DNA of 64,000 bases from Rotaria macrura. Taxonomy: Eukaryota > Rotifera > Eurotatoria > Philodinida > Philodinidae. The stretch is from assembly GCA_900239685.1 (NCBI GenBank), contig OENT01000349.1, forward strand, positions 37,205 through 101,204, read 5' to 3'. Both the position numbers and the translations under genes were made by a program. The notes under the pieces were generated by a model. That model did no database searches. It had not been told where the DNA came from and saw nothing but the letters and a program-made list of their open reading frames with translations. Positions within the stretch are counted from its first letter, which is position 1, and each line of letters begins with the position of its first letter. Below are positions 36,155 to 47,110 of the stretch, one piece after another.

Positions 36155-36697
36155 ATGAAACTTACAGCCACCTTATGCGTATTTGCATGCTTATTGGCAA
36201 TAGTTAAGAACAATCCATTATACGATGAAAGTGAAGAAGGTGACGAATCCAGTGATATTAATGAAGATAAACGAAATATGATGAATGTTGGCCGTCAAGC
36301 AAGATCATTTCCTGCTGCATTGGGTGGAGGATATTCGAAAGATAATTGGAATGTTTATTTTCAAGGTAGAAAAATGGATGGTGCAAGTGCTCATTCGTTT
36401 CAATCGATTGGCGGTGGCTATGCCAAAGATAGCTGGACTGTTTACTTTCTAGGTAAAAAAGTGGATGGTGCAAGTGCTCATTCGTTTCAACCGATTGGTG
36501 GAGGATATTCGAAAGATAATTGGCATGTTTATTTTCAAGGTAGAAAAGTGGATGGTGCAAGTGCTCATTCGTTTCAACCAATTCCCGGTGGCTATGCCAA
36601 CGATAACTGGAATGCATATTCTATGGGTATGAAACAGCCTGGGTTATCTCCTAATTTATTCCATTCGAGTGGCATGAAATGGAAGAGGTCATGGTGA
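36155..36697 (+). CDS. Secreted protein of four DKNYY-like 29-residue repeats
   Basis: Intronless, 180 residues from the ATG at 36155 (the upstream in-frame ATG at 36119 would bury the signal peptide). Residues 1-18 are a signal peptide. An acidic Glu/Asp/Ser segment with a Lys-Arg site (EDKR) follows. Then come four tandem 29-residue units starting at 36323, 36410, 36497 and 36584. The unit reads GGGYSKDNWNVYFQGRKMDG followed by ASAHSF(Q). The spacing Y-x-K-D-x3-V-Y-(Y/F)-x-G-(K/R)-K-x2-G-A-x3-(S/T)-F is that of the bacterial DKNYY repeat family. Units 1 and 3 are almost identical in DNA, and units 2 and 4 share their starts, so a 174-bp double unit was duplicated; unit 4 is decayed. Each G-(R/K)-K also looks like an amidation and dibasic cleavage signal, so a neuropeptide precursor is the main alternative. 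AATAAA at 36874-36879. Confidence 0.7.
   Translation: MKLTATLCVFACLLAIVKNNPLYDESEEGDESSDINEDKRNMMNVGRQARSFPAALGGGYSKDNWNVYFQGRKMDGASAHSFQSIGGGYAKDSWTVYFLGKKVDGASAHSFQPIGGGYSKDNWHVYFQGRKVDGASAHSFQPIPGGYANDNWNAYSMGMKQPGLSPNLFHSSGMKWKRSW
36323..36670 (+). repeat. In-frame 87-bp tandem repeat, four units (A-B-A-B order)
   Basis: Four 87-bp units lie inside the secreted-protein gene. Units 1 and 3 differ by only a few bases, as do large parts of units 2 and 3 around GTGGATGGTGCAAGTGCTCA. The higher-order period is 174 bp, showing a block duplication more recent than the original unit duplication. Confidence 0.85.
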
Positions 36698-37226
36698 CAA
36701 GAGTTTCTGAATATGTTTTGACCTAATCGCATACAACTATATACACTGTCTTTACATGAAATAATCTGAATAATCATTTTCATTTTGTGAAATAATTTAC
36801 TCATTTCTGACGCATTTAATTGTTTCAGCGCAACAATAATAATAAGAACAGCGACCGATCAATTTATTGTCAGAATAAAAGAGTACTTTCAAAATATGCT
36901 GCGGTCTTGGACAATCAAGAATTCCAGAAACAACTCATATGATAGCATGAATAATAATAAGTGCCTAGGTACCAAAATATTTGGAGGCTGTTTAGAGAGC
37001 ATAGTCCGTTGCATGACATTTTCAATTCTGTGATCATCTTCAGAATCAAGTCATCAAAGAAATGCAAAGAGTGATCTATGCAATTTCATGTATTTTTGTA
37101 TCAATTGCAATAAATAATCTTGTGTTTTGCCCAAATCAATCACATATATAACATATCCGTAATATACAGACTAATTGATATTCATACTGCCGTAAAAAAT
37201 ACTGAATATAATCGAATGAGACATAG

Positions 37227-37335
37227 GAGGGTGTGGATGTGGATGCAGCTCAGCAAGAAATATCTATATTGGCTTCCTAAAAACATCAACCTCAAACAAT
37301 CCTGCATCCAACACCATCATGCTTTGACCCACACC
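37227..37335. repeat. Inverted GGTGTGGATG-type pair
   Basis: The left side GGTGTGGATGTGGATGCAG and, from the opposite strand on the right, GATGGTGTTGGATGCAGG are similar, about 55 bases apart. Same style of ends as at 4652-4806. Confidence 0.3.
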
Positions 37336-38416
37336 GGAACTGAAACCATTGATGTTCAAAAAAAGATTCCCCGGAGATCAAAATTAGACGATTGGCTATT
37401 TTATAATACGTGTTCAATTTTTCATTGCTAAGAAAGACCTGTCAGATTAGCCAAAGTCGATAATTTTGGAGAGCGAAAAATGGCATGTGCCTATTGGATT
37501 TATAATGAAACCATTGATTTGTGTTTCTAACTTCCACAAAAAGAAAATGAAAGAGTTCCATTCTTGATCGGCAACTCGTTGCATGTTGAAAGCATTCTCA
37601 TTTTTCCTAAGTGAATTTCAGAATTTTAAAATCAGGGTCAATTATTGCAAAAGTATGTATTTTCATTTGTAACTCATCTTTAGATATTTTTTCGACGCTA
37701 GAACTTCAATATTTAATGCATTTTAGAAGTCTCAAAGTAATTACAAATATTTATTGTCAGATATTTTACCAAGTGGTTCTTTTGAGATCAATTGATTTCC
37801 GCGATACCAAAACGGTTTCTAACACTAGATCATTTTATTTTTCCTTGACTAGCATCATAGTTGCCCGTCGCCATCGACATTGTTCACCACACATATCCAT
37901 CCATACTAGAGTCTAAAACGGAGTGTCGAATTACACCGAGATTCTAGCTCTAAGAACGAAGTGGGTCAGCAAAAACGATTGAAGTGCATGGTGAGTAGGG
38001 TACCCAAAATTCTCTTTTAAAATACCGTATTGAACCTCAATGATTTCTTTCTTTTTCAGTGCCCTACAGAAACCATCCCTTCGACTCTAGTTGAAGTTGA
38101 AGATTGAAGTACAATAGAAAGTAGCTGGTCGTGCATAAAAAGAACCATGCTCTTACAAACGGTGTGTAAATGAAGAAATATTGAATTTATAATACGCGCA
38201 AGGACGATTATAAGAACTAGTTGTTGACTCATTTTTTTACCTACTGTACATTTATAATGAATTTTCCCTGTTCTCTTTCTGCAGAAGTTACGAGAGAATA
38301 CTTTTTGTTCAGATAAAGCACTGTTAAATGTGACATTTGTAATTTTACTGCAGTATCTATCATTCAAAGGTAGAACTGGTTCTGTTTGCATTCTCCACAT
38401 GATACATGCATTGCTA

Positions 38417-38641
38417 CCCAGGAGGATCATTCCAACTGTCGGAAACGACGTCTTAAACGTCTACAAACCGGCGTATTACGGCGTTAATTACCACCGCCTT
38501 TCACCGTAACCCGTCATACCGTTTTACACACTAGTTGCCTCACTTTTCTGGTATGATGGATAACGGCGACATTTTACACAGGTTTTCGACGTTTGAGCGC
38601 CGTTTTATATCGTTTAAGGGCGTCGTCGTTTTTAAAATGGG
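38417..38641. mobile_element. Diverged relative of the CCCAGG foldback family
   Basis: It begins TACCCAGGAGGATCATTCC, matching the left end of the element at 15585 (TACCCAGGTCGATCATTCC) at 16 of 19 bases, and is rich in the same CGTTTT/AAACGG/GGCG words. The right end is degraded (ATGGGCA where CCTGGGTA is expected). The interior lacks the long near-perfect arms, so this is a shorter or decayed copy. Confidence 0.55.
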
Positions 38642-40285
38642 CATGATAATGAGTGTGAAAGTGCGTCTTAAGTCACAGCGTGTAGATTGACATGTTTCTC
38701 TTCAGTTAACTAAACGATACAGAAACATACCCGATTTCATTTCTGGATCTATTTCTAGAAAATAATGACTGAATATCATCAACAGTGTTCTTTGCACTTG
38801 TTAGTGTACGATAAAACGGGTTTCTAATTTATTTTCTTTCACATATTAAAAATATATATGCAACTACATTGAAAAGTATCCGAAACTTTCCGTCTATAGA
38901 CTGACATCAAGTAAAGATCGTTTCTAGTTTAGTGAACATGAATCTTGTTGATTATGATAAGACAATATGACTGTCTTCAATTCTTCTGTCGATGTCTCCG
39001 GCGATTAGTAGTCTTAATGAAGATCGAGGGTGTGGATGTGTCTATGCTTTACTGAGTTCTACTCTTCCCTTGATGTACATCCAGAACTAGATGTCAGACG
39101 TAGCATCCTTTCTGTTATTCAATACTTCAATCTACGAGCTTATCAATATTCTGTTCTGCAACACAAAATTTAATGCGTAATGTGCGTATTCGTGGATGAA
39201 GCATCGTATTCTGTTTCAAGAATAACTGTTTTCTAGACATCGACTGAACGACATATTCTCACCTTTTATCATCAATCGTTATCTAGCACCAGAAGACACC
39301 TACATACCCATTATGTTCTTTCAATTCTATTCATGTCTTATATCTCTTTATTACATTTTGTGGCATTATATTTTCCATCGTTTGAAAATCGTCACGATTA
39401 TATACAAGAAAACTGTGGTCATCAAGTCTGTTTTCATAATTAGAAGTTGATCAATACATAGGAAAGGGTTGGACATAATATCATGATAATTCAATTACTG
39501 TCAGTTTCTGTTCTCCACGTATTCCTTTATACTCCAATAATACTTATTGAACCAACAGAACTTTGCTGCACATCTCTCACGGATGAAGTTATCATTTTAA
39601 ACATTATGCACGATTATCTTCGTCTTACGTTACGCATTTTCATGCGTTTGCCTACCTTGTGTCAATAATGGAAAAATCATGATGATTTATGAAGATTTTT
39701 TCATGCTACTATTGATCAACACGGTTGGTTTGTCCAACATTATGTGACCTACAGTGTGATTGATGAAACGATAGCCGAACACAGTAGTGAACTTTTAATG
39801 AAATTTTCCAGAGAGCAACATAAAACAGCATTTTGTCAATGATCGAGTATATTTAGGACATGAATAATACAAGATAATTGAACAAATAGAAATATTTTAT
39901 TGTGTACATCCTAAGGATTCATCAAGATATCAGAAGATCGTTCATTTATTTGAATGGTTTCTAGTTTAATTGACCAACGGCCTTCTTAATCGAAAAAAAG
40001 AAACTGTTTGAAACCAAGGGAAGTCTGAAAAGAAGAAATCAATGGTATTTCGATTCCTATCGATCGTAACCAGGACATTTCGATGAGAGAATTATCCCAG
40101 TCTGCAATCGAACAATATCATAACTTCCTATCAAAGTACTTGTCAACAGAGTAATCTCACTCCATGATAGTCAGTCGCTGAATGAATCCTGTTTTGATAT
40201 AAGCGCCGCAAAAGATTAAAAAACCTTAGTAATTTCAGATGAATTTCATTCATCACATTATCTTTAGTGCTTTGATGAATTGAAC

Positions 40286-40811
40286 TAGGGATCTGTGGGT
40301 GCATGTGTTTTGGACCCGAACCCGACGCCGACCCGGCCGGATCAAGACCGGATCTTTCTTTTTCACCATTATATGGAACCCTCTTCCTATATGAAAAGAT
40401 AAAGATACAAGGTTTTGGTTCTTCATTGGCCACTTGAAAAAGTCGATATACAATTATTTCTTGTTGTTCATTTTCTCACTATATTGGATCATCGTTAAAT
40501 TGAAAATTTTCGATTATTGAAAAGTGCACTATGTTAACGAAAAAAGAAATTGAGCAATTGATTTTTATGCATCGTCAAAAAATGAACCTGCTATTACAGA
40601 TCGAATAAGGCAGGAAATCAAAGTTGTTTGTGCTGAAATTGCAGCGTTTGATTGTCGATCATTTCAAACAATTCATGGAATAGGTTTCAAAAATTTAGTA
40701 CAAAAATTATTTGATGCCCGCAAATACTTACCTATATCTAAAGTAGGGATCTGCGGGTCCTTCCGGAGCCGGACATAGGTCAAGGTCTGGAAGGACTCGC
40801 AGCTACCCCTA
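40286..40811. mobile_element. hAT-type MITE with perfect 8-bp target duplication
   Basis: The octamer AATTGAAC occurs at 40278-40285 and again at 40812-40819. Between them the element starts TAGGGATCTGTGGGT and ends ACTCGCAGCTACCCCTA, an imperfect terminal inverted repeat. A second copy of the left-end word (TAGGGATCTGCGGGTCCTTCC) lies at 40744 and forms a short hairpin with the right end (GGAAGGACTCGCAGC). GC-rich words (GACCCGAACCCGACGCCGACC) lie just inside the left end. No coding capacity. Confidence 0.8.
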
Positions 40812-40970
40812 AATTGAACCGATTATCAACTCACGATAAAGATAAGATCCAACGGTATTTAGTGAATAAAACGATCTTTTATTTTTAAATGAAATCATTT
40901 TTATTATGATTTTAGAATAGGTAATTAGTTCTGAAACAAAGACTAGACATCAAATTATAAAATACTTCAT

Positions 40971-41978
40971 TCAATGTTGTATTGCTATATCTCCTCTCAA
41001 ACCGATAGGTTTGACAGTTGCCTTGAAACGTTGAAATTGTTGTCGTCCACGAACTAGAACATCTCGCATTTTTTTCCATATACTAGTTATCGACGCAAGA
41101 CAGATGAAAGGAAAGAGAAAAATTACAAAATAACAAAAGAAAAAGAAATATTGCGCAGCGTGGATTCCAAAAGCTGATGCCGAACCGTATAAGTAAGTAA
41201 TAGCAATAATACTGAGTGGAACATTGGAGACTACATTAAGACAGGTGAGAGCCATGAGTTGAATCATCATCTTCCGGTGTTTGCGCCATCGAATTGGTAA
41301 ATGAGAACGATATCTACTCCAAAAAACTCGACAAAGAAAAGCAAAACTGAAAAGTGCCTCGAGAAGTGATGGCACAATACTGTTGGCAAACATGTCCCAC
41401 ATGCCAATAATTGGATCACTTTGATAGCATGGAGACGAACCACATAGTGGCAATGTATAATCATAAGTATTTTCACATGGAAAAAAGTAAATAGCATAAA
41501 TATTGTAAATGAAAATGTACATGAGTAAAAATATTAATGGCAAATAGTGTACTAATATGCGTTTTTTCCTTGTTAAAAGCCATTGATCATGAAATATGAT
41601 GATATGCCTTTCTAGAGCAGTCCACGCCATAATTATGGTTCCTCCATTGTATATACCAATGTCGATAAACCACCAAATGAGACAGATGGATGGATACGGT
41701 AGAACAACATACGAATGTATAATAAAACTTAGATGAAAAGGAATATCAATTAATTGGGAACTCAAGCCGAAAATAAGTAAAACAATGAGTACGTGCTGCT
41801 TCAAACTAGACCGTAATTTTCGATCAATAAGAACAGCAAAGAGGACAAAAATTGCACAAATTATTGATGGAATATCGAATAGAAGAAGTAGCCAGAAGCG
41901 AACAGTACGTGGTAGAGCGCCGTCAGAACTCTCGAATGAAGCATTATTTGTACCATTTAAACCTTGGTTGTCAGCCAT
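40971..41978 (-). CDS. Rhodopsin-like seven-transmembrane receptor
   Basis: Intronless, 335 residues. Seven hydrophobic helices are visible at about 27-52, 62-88, 100-122, 140-166, 198-222, 236-262 and 271-298. The N-terminus has NGT and NNAS-type glycosylation sites. At the end of helix 3 the residues are ALERHII, so ERH replaces the canonical DRY. A cysteine before helix 3 (C99) and cysteines in the second extracellular loop (CGSSPC) could form the usual disulfide. Helix 7 has FLFPFICLAS rather than NPxxY. The tail is short and basic. This type of divergent intronless orphan receptor is expected as part of a lineage-expanded family; the ligand is unknown. TTTATT (AATAAA on the coding strand) lies about 90 bp past the stop. 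Confidence 0.85.
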   Translation of the reverse strand: MADNQGLNGTNNASFESSDGALPRTVRFWLLLLFDIPSIICAIFVLFAVLIDRKLRSSLKQHVLIVLLIFGLSSQLIDIPFHLSFIIHSYVVLPYPSICLIWWFIDIGIYNGGTIIMAWTALERHIIIFHDQWLLTRKKRILVHYLPLIFLLMYIFIYNIYAIYFFPCENTYDYTLPLCGSSPCYQSDPIIGMWDMFANSIVPSLLEALFSFAFLCRVFWSRYRSHLPIRWRKHRKMMIQLMALTCLNVVSNVPLSIIAITYLYGSASAFGIHAAQYFFFFCYFVIFLFPFICLASITSIWKKMRDVLVRGRQQFQRFKATVKPIGLRGDIAIQH

Positions 41979-44358
41979 TACTAAGTATTTTCAAAATAAT
42001 GGGAGCTAGAATAAACTTGAATGCATATTGAGTATTAATAGTATTGAGAAGCTAGTTGGCTGTAGAACTTGGTTCCATCAGAGATAGAAAGCGATGATGA
42101 GCCAAAGTCATACTTCTTTATTGTTATTACGAATTCAGATGAGTCACCGTTTACAATAAAAGAATGATTTAGCTGCTCATCATATTTTCTACACTTGCAT
42201 AGCTCCTGAATAGATGCGAACTTCGAAAAACATAAAATGACGCTCTACTGATAAACGTGGATAATTATTGTGATTTATGACTCATGACATTCGAGACGAG
42301 TAGGAATAAAGAAGAAGAGAACTATGAAGAAAATGGAAAGCATAATCTTAGCTACTGTAATGCAAGTAGTAAAATAAATTAGTTGTACGAAATCCAATGA
42401 TAAATGGGGAACTTTTCATGCGAGATGTTGTCTTATAAATCTATTTATACGGTCATCAAACACCTTTGTGCTTCAGCTACAACGTAAAAGAGTGTAAAAG
42501 TATTGTCACAAATGATAAGTGTTTGAACACACCGACCGAACAGACGAAAAGAAAGAAAATGGCCAACTAATCTAAACAACTCAAATAGCGTAGAAATACT
42601 TTAAAGATAGAGTTAAGCAGTCAACGACGATTATTCTTTTGTTTCATATCAATCTATCGTATAACGCAAGTCGAGCAGAAAAATACAACTTCGTTCACTG
42701 TTTTTAAATACGCATATATGTAAGTGTTTTCCATTGTAACCAACCTTGTTATCAACAGGAATAAAATAAAAAATTACCCGAAAACTTACAGAAGTACTTT
42801 TCTAAGTCGAGTTAGGAAATATGTCATAACTTTGAAATTCTACCAGCACTTGCTAGACAAAAGCAGAAAATATCATTTCATCACTATCATAATTTCTAAC
42901 TCTGATACTCCGATCGTATAACTAAAGAAAAACATGAAACATTGTTTCAATCAATTCTGTTCAATTCCGTTACCACTGCTATATACGTTGAATGAAAAAA
43001 CAAACACTAGAATTTTATCCTAATTGCAACACTGTAATTCAGATAAGGATGTCATACAACTAATGCAAGAAATGGTAAAAATAAAATAGTATTTCATTTA
43101 CAATATGTTTCAAGTAAAATTCATTTAGGAATACAACAAAAAAGAATTCACTAATTGAATTGTATGGTTCGCAGATGGCTGTCAAAAACTACACTGAGTA
43201 AGAGATGACATTTTGCGCTAATTGAAATTTTTAACATAGATAGAACTTCAGGCAAAACAAAAGCCAAAAAAATACGAACAAAATTTTTATCGTATTTCGA
43301 AGTCATTATACAAATACCACTGCTAAAAAGTTTTAATAAAAAACGTACGCTTCTTTTTTCCTCTGCATAATGAAATGCAATTTCAATTTCATTCATAGTA
43401 GTCAGCAACTGTAGGTGAATGTATTAGTGCATAAGAAACAAGAACTTAAAAGTGATGTGCAATGATATTACCGAAATCGTAATTAGCCACATGGCGACAA
43501 GTCATTACTAACTATTTGCATTCATTTTGTTAGTGTTTACGAAAAGTAAAATAGAAAAAATCAAACTTGTAATAATGATCTTATATGTATGCAATCCAAA
43601 ATTATTGATTAAAAAACAACTCTTATGGTGGTAAAAAGAATAAATTTGAATTTTGGTGAATATTATCAAAATAAAGAAATGAAATTATAAATCAGTTTTC
43701 ATAACGATTTTATCGATTTAAACCATATTTTTAACAGTTAAGAAAATTTCTCACCAGATAGAAGAATTCTACATTTATGATTAAATGTTTTGGCTATATA
43801 GTTCAGTTTTCTTCTTGTACTATAGCTTTTGCTATTTTAACTGCCATAGTCATGTATACAAGTCGACAAATTTAATATGAATCAATATTTTCGTGGTTAA
43901 CACTTGATTAAAAGACTACTATTTTAATTTCATTTTTAATCAATTAAATGATTCACATCTATTGAATTTTTTTTTAAAAGGAATTTCAACAATTGCTGAC
44001 ATAAAACATGTTTTTGTCACGTCTTAAGTTGATTAACCACTTACTTTATTAGTTTTTCTAAGTGTTCGTCTTTTCAAAAAGTAATTATGGTGCTAGAGTA
44101 AATTTTGACATGCATATCATCGATTTAGATTTTGATATTTAGTCGTTGAAGAAAAACCCTATAATTAAGATGGCGTACAATTGGTTTTTAAATTTTAATT
44201 CATAATTTGAAAGCCGATGAATCTAATTGACGTAGATGTTTTGGAAGTGGGTTAACTTTTCAAGTATGGAACTTCGAAAATTACAAATATTAGGACACAA
44301 GCCATATGATTTCTGAACAAGCAAGCGTCCTACTGTCGATTCATTTCCAATGGTTTTT

Positions 44359-44918
44359 GTGTACTCAAAAAGTGAGTACACTCTAGAATCGGTCAGTGTG
44401 TCCGGCTGGCCGTTAAGACGATAACTCTTTACAAATACATTCGATTGAGCTGAAATTTTGTGCACAGAATTGTCTCATAAATATCTCGGTCGAGTTCGAA
44501 GAGGAGAAGCATCCGGCAAGAAATGGCTGAGTTATCGAAAAAATTGTCATTTTTCACCAAGCAATCCCTGAGGTGGGGTACAGGGATTTTTCAAAAAATA
44601 CTTTTTTCTCAGAATTATCTACAACTTATGTAAAGTGACTCAGTTTTTAACACTGATTCCGAATCTGATATTAGTTTTGAACCAAATCGACCTTTTTAAA
44701 AGAACATCACCTGAAAAAGGTCGCAAATGCACAAAAAGTGCATCTAGAAACAAAATTGCCTAGATATGTCTGAGATGATCAGTAGTTTTGGAGTTTCCCA
44801 AAAATGTTTACCAAGATACTTCATCGGTGCACACATTCTAGAATGACTGATTTGTCTCATTCACTCTTTGAAGTACACGTAACTCTCGGACATAAGTCCG
44901 ACGTTTTCATATTTATTT
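44359..44918 (+). repeat. Dispersed repeat, copy 1
   Basis: It starts with a perfect short palindrome, GTGTACTC-AAAAAGT-GAGTACAC, and ends near CATAAGTCCGACGTTTTCA. It matches 53578-54127 in the same orientation, mostly identical with scattered substitutions and small indels. It includes a 14-base stretch (ACACGTAACTCTCG) near its end that copy 2 lacks. No open frame is shared by the two copies, so it is non-coding. It could be a MITE, a SINE-like or an unclassified interspersed repeat. Confidence 0.8.
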
Positions 44919-46379
44919 CTTAACTTTTATGTTTTTCACGAAGATTGTTTTTTTTTAAATCGGACTAAGTACATTGATAAAAAGTTGACTTGAAATGGAA
45001 CAGATCTCAAAGTACATAGTGACCATCAATTTCAATGACAACACTTGGTTATAGTCGGTTAACTTTCAAGCGTAAATTATAACTTATTCGTACTTCTCGA
45101 ATCTTATCTTCGATCAATATCGGTTACGACCATGGCAGCTTGTAATAATTTAAATTTCAACAGGCAAATCGCAGAAAACCAATTGAACTCTTGTTTTACA
45201 ATTGAATTCAATTGTAAAGTTTTAATTCGCTCGGTTAAAACCAATAAGAATATGAAATGAAATGTATTAATGACTGAAATCATTGAGAGTACTACTTTTA
45301 ATGTAGAATGGACAATTTTAATAGATCGAAAATATAATCGATAAATCTAAGCTTCACCATTAAATATTTTTTTCTAAATAAACCTTGTATGCTCTGCTTT
45401 ATGTGATTAGCTTACGAGAATAATTAAGTCTTCAGGAAAAGTTTTAAGAAAGTTCATCTAAAATGTATATTGAATATTTTTCATAGAGATCGACTTAACA
45501 TTGTAAAAATGAATTGTAATCGATTTACTATACTTATTGAGTGTAAAGTTATTGTCTAGTGTTGTTTATTTTAAACCTAATGTAAGGTGTTTATTTAATA
45601 GTATTGAATAGAATTTAATGATAAATAATCAGGATAATTAACAAAAACAAAGATTTAAAGAGTTCCTATTATATGTGAATGAATTCAGAAAAATCATTCC
45701 CATCGTTTATATCTGGTTCTTCCAAAAGATTCATCGATTAAACAGTGAGAAATCACAGACATCAAGTAACTGGTTAGAGGAATTCCATGCCATATCTAGC
45801 CATTGTATCCGTTTACAATAGCAAGACCATTTACAGTCGGATCTTGGCTACGTATCCAGATCAAAAACTATGAGAACATAGTGTGGACCCAGCCATTGTC
45901 ATAAAACACTGAAACTGTTGTCAGTCACCTGCTGGAAAACGGCACATATGTTCAAAAATCACTTCTGGACTCAGAAATCGAAAGAAAACAAGACGTAGTC
46001 GGAACCTATTTCGGGATCTTGCTTCCGGAATTTGAAGGATATCCATTAGATACGCCAGTTTCCTGCAGTATGTCTTTGAACTGGGGACTAGCAGTCGAAT
46101 ATAATGTGTAATTTCAGTATGTGTCGGTGAAATTCGTAGCAAACGATAGCCTATCTGTTCTTATACTTTTCATTCTTTAAAAGAAGATGCGTGCAAAGAC
46201 AACATTCGTGGTTGATTTCAATTAATCACTTGATTGATGTATTTTGCATAAATTTCTCACGTAACACTCATAGTTACGTGAGAAAAGATAGATAAATAAT
46301 TTGCATTTGTTAGAGCAACTTAAGAATTCCAACCGTATGTAATGAAATCAATCTGATATGTATAATTAATTGAAAATAA

Positions 46380-47110
46380 TAACAATAGCTGCCTAAAATG
46401 GCGGAAAATAATGAAGATAATCTAGTCATTTTCATTTTTTGAGAAAATGTAAATCCATAGAATGAGAATGATGCAGAAAAATTGTAACCAATCAAGTGAT
46501 TTGCATTTCCTCGATCGAAAAGTACGGTTGGGATCACTGAGAAAAATATCGGAACACGGAACTTCCTGTGTTTTGTGTTTTGTGAAAACATCAAGATCAC
46601 TTCATAAAAACGACACAGAAATATCATGATTCATCGACTCATTTTTATGTTTCAACAAAACTACAAAATCATGAAACGAGAAAGATGCATAAATAATGAA
46701 ATTAATCTAGTAATTATCAGTTTATTCGAATGAATAATTCAACGGAATGAAAGTGGCGCGGAACTATTAAAAACACTTCTATTGAGAGCATTTTGTGAAA
46801 ACATTAAAATCATTTCACAAAACTGACGCAGAAATTACGAAGTTCTTCTGCTAATTTTTATGTGTGAACAACACTACAAAGTCAGTAGATGAGAATATGA
46901 TGCATAAATAATGAAGGTAATCTAGTCATTTTCATGGTGCTTTTTTGTTTTTGAATCTCAATTTAACGAAATGAAATCGATGTTGAAATACTGAATGTAT
47001 TACTATTAACAAGATTTTGCGGAAAAATCAAGATCATTTGATGAAAATAATTGAAAAATAATGAAAGTATTGTGATAAATTTCATTTTTGGATAAATAAT
47101 CAAAGTAATC
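46380..47110. repeat. Degenerate tandem repeat, ~215-230 bp period, about three units
   Basis: The word TTTTGTGAAAACATCAAGATCA occurs near 46578, in altered form near 46791 and again near 47014. The word ATAATGAAGATAATCTAGTC recurs near 46410, 46690 and 46910. Between them, GATGCATAAATAATGAA and AACACTACAAA..CA also repeat. Units are strongly diverged, so the array is old. No coding frame. Confidence 0.6.

Larger units (their letters stand above)
36698..40970. other. Gene-free stretch with two transposon remnants
   Basis: Contains an inverted G-rich pair (37227-37335), a relative of the CCCAGG foldback family (38417-38641) and a hAT-type MITE (40286-40811). The minus frame 38056-38430 has a hydrophobic stretch (QQLVLIIVLARIINSIFL) but no recognisable domain. 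Nothing else is supported. Confidence 0.55.

Noticed and set aside
38056..38430. Minus-strand 124-codon frame with a hydrophobic stretch
   Set aside because: No family pattern, no signal-peptide position that makes sense, and it abuts a transposon remnant.
40744..40811. Independent 68-bp TAGGG...CCCTA element
   Set aside because: Its flanks do not match, whereas 40286-40811 has a perfect 8-bp duplication, so it is the right part of the larger element.
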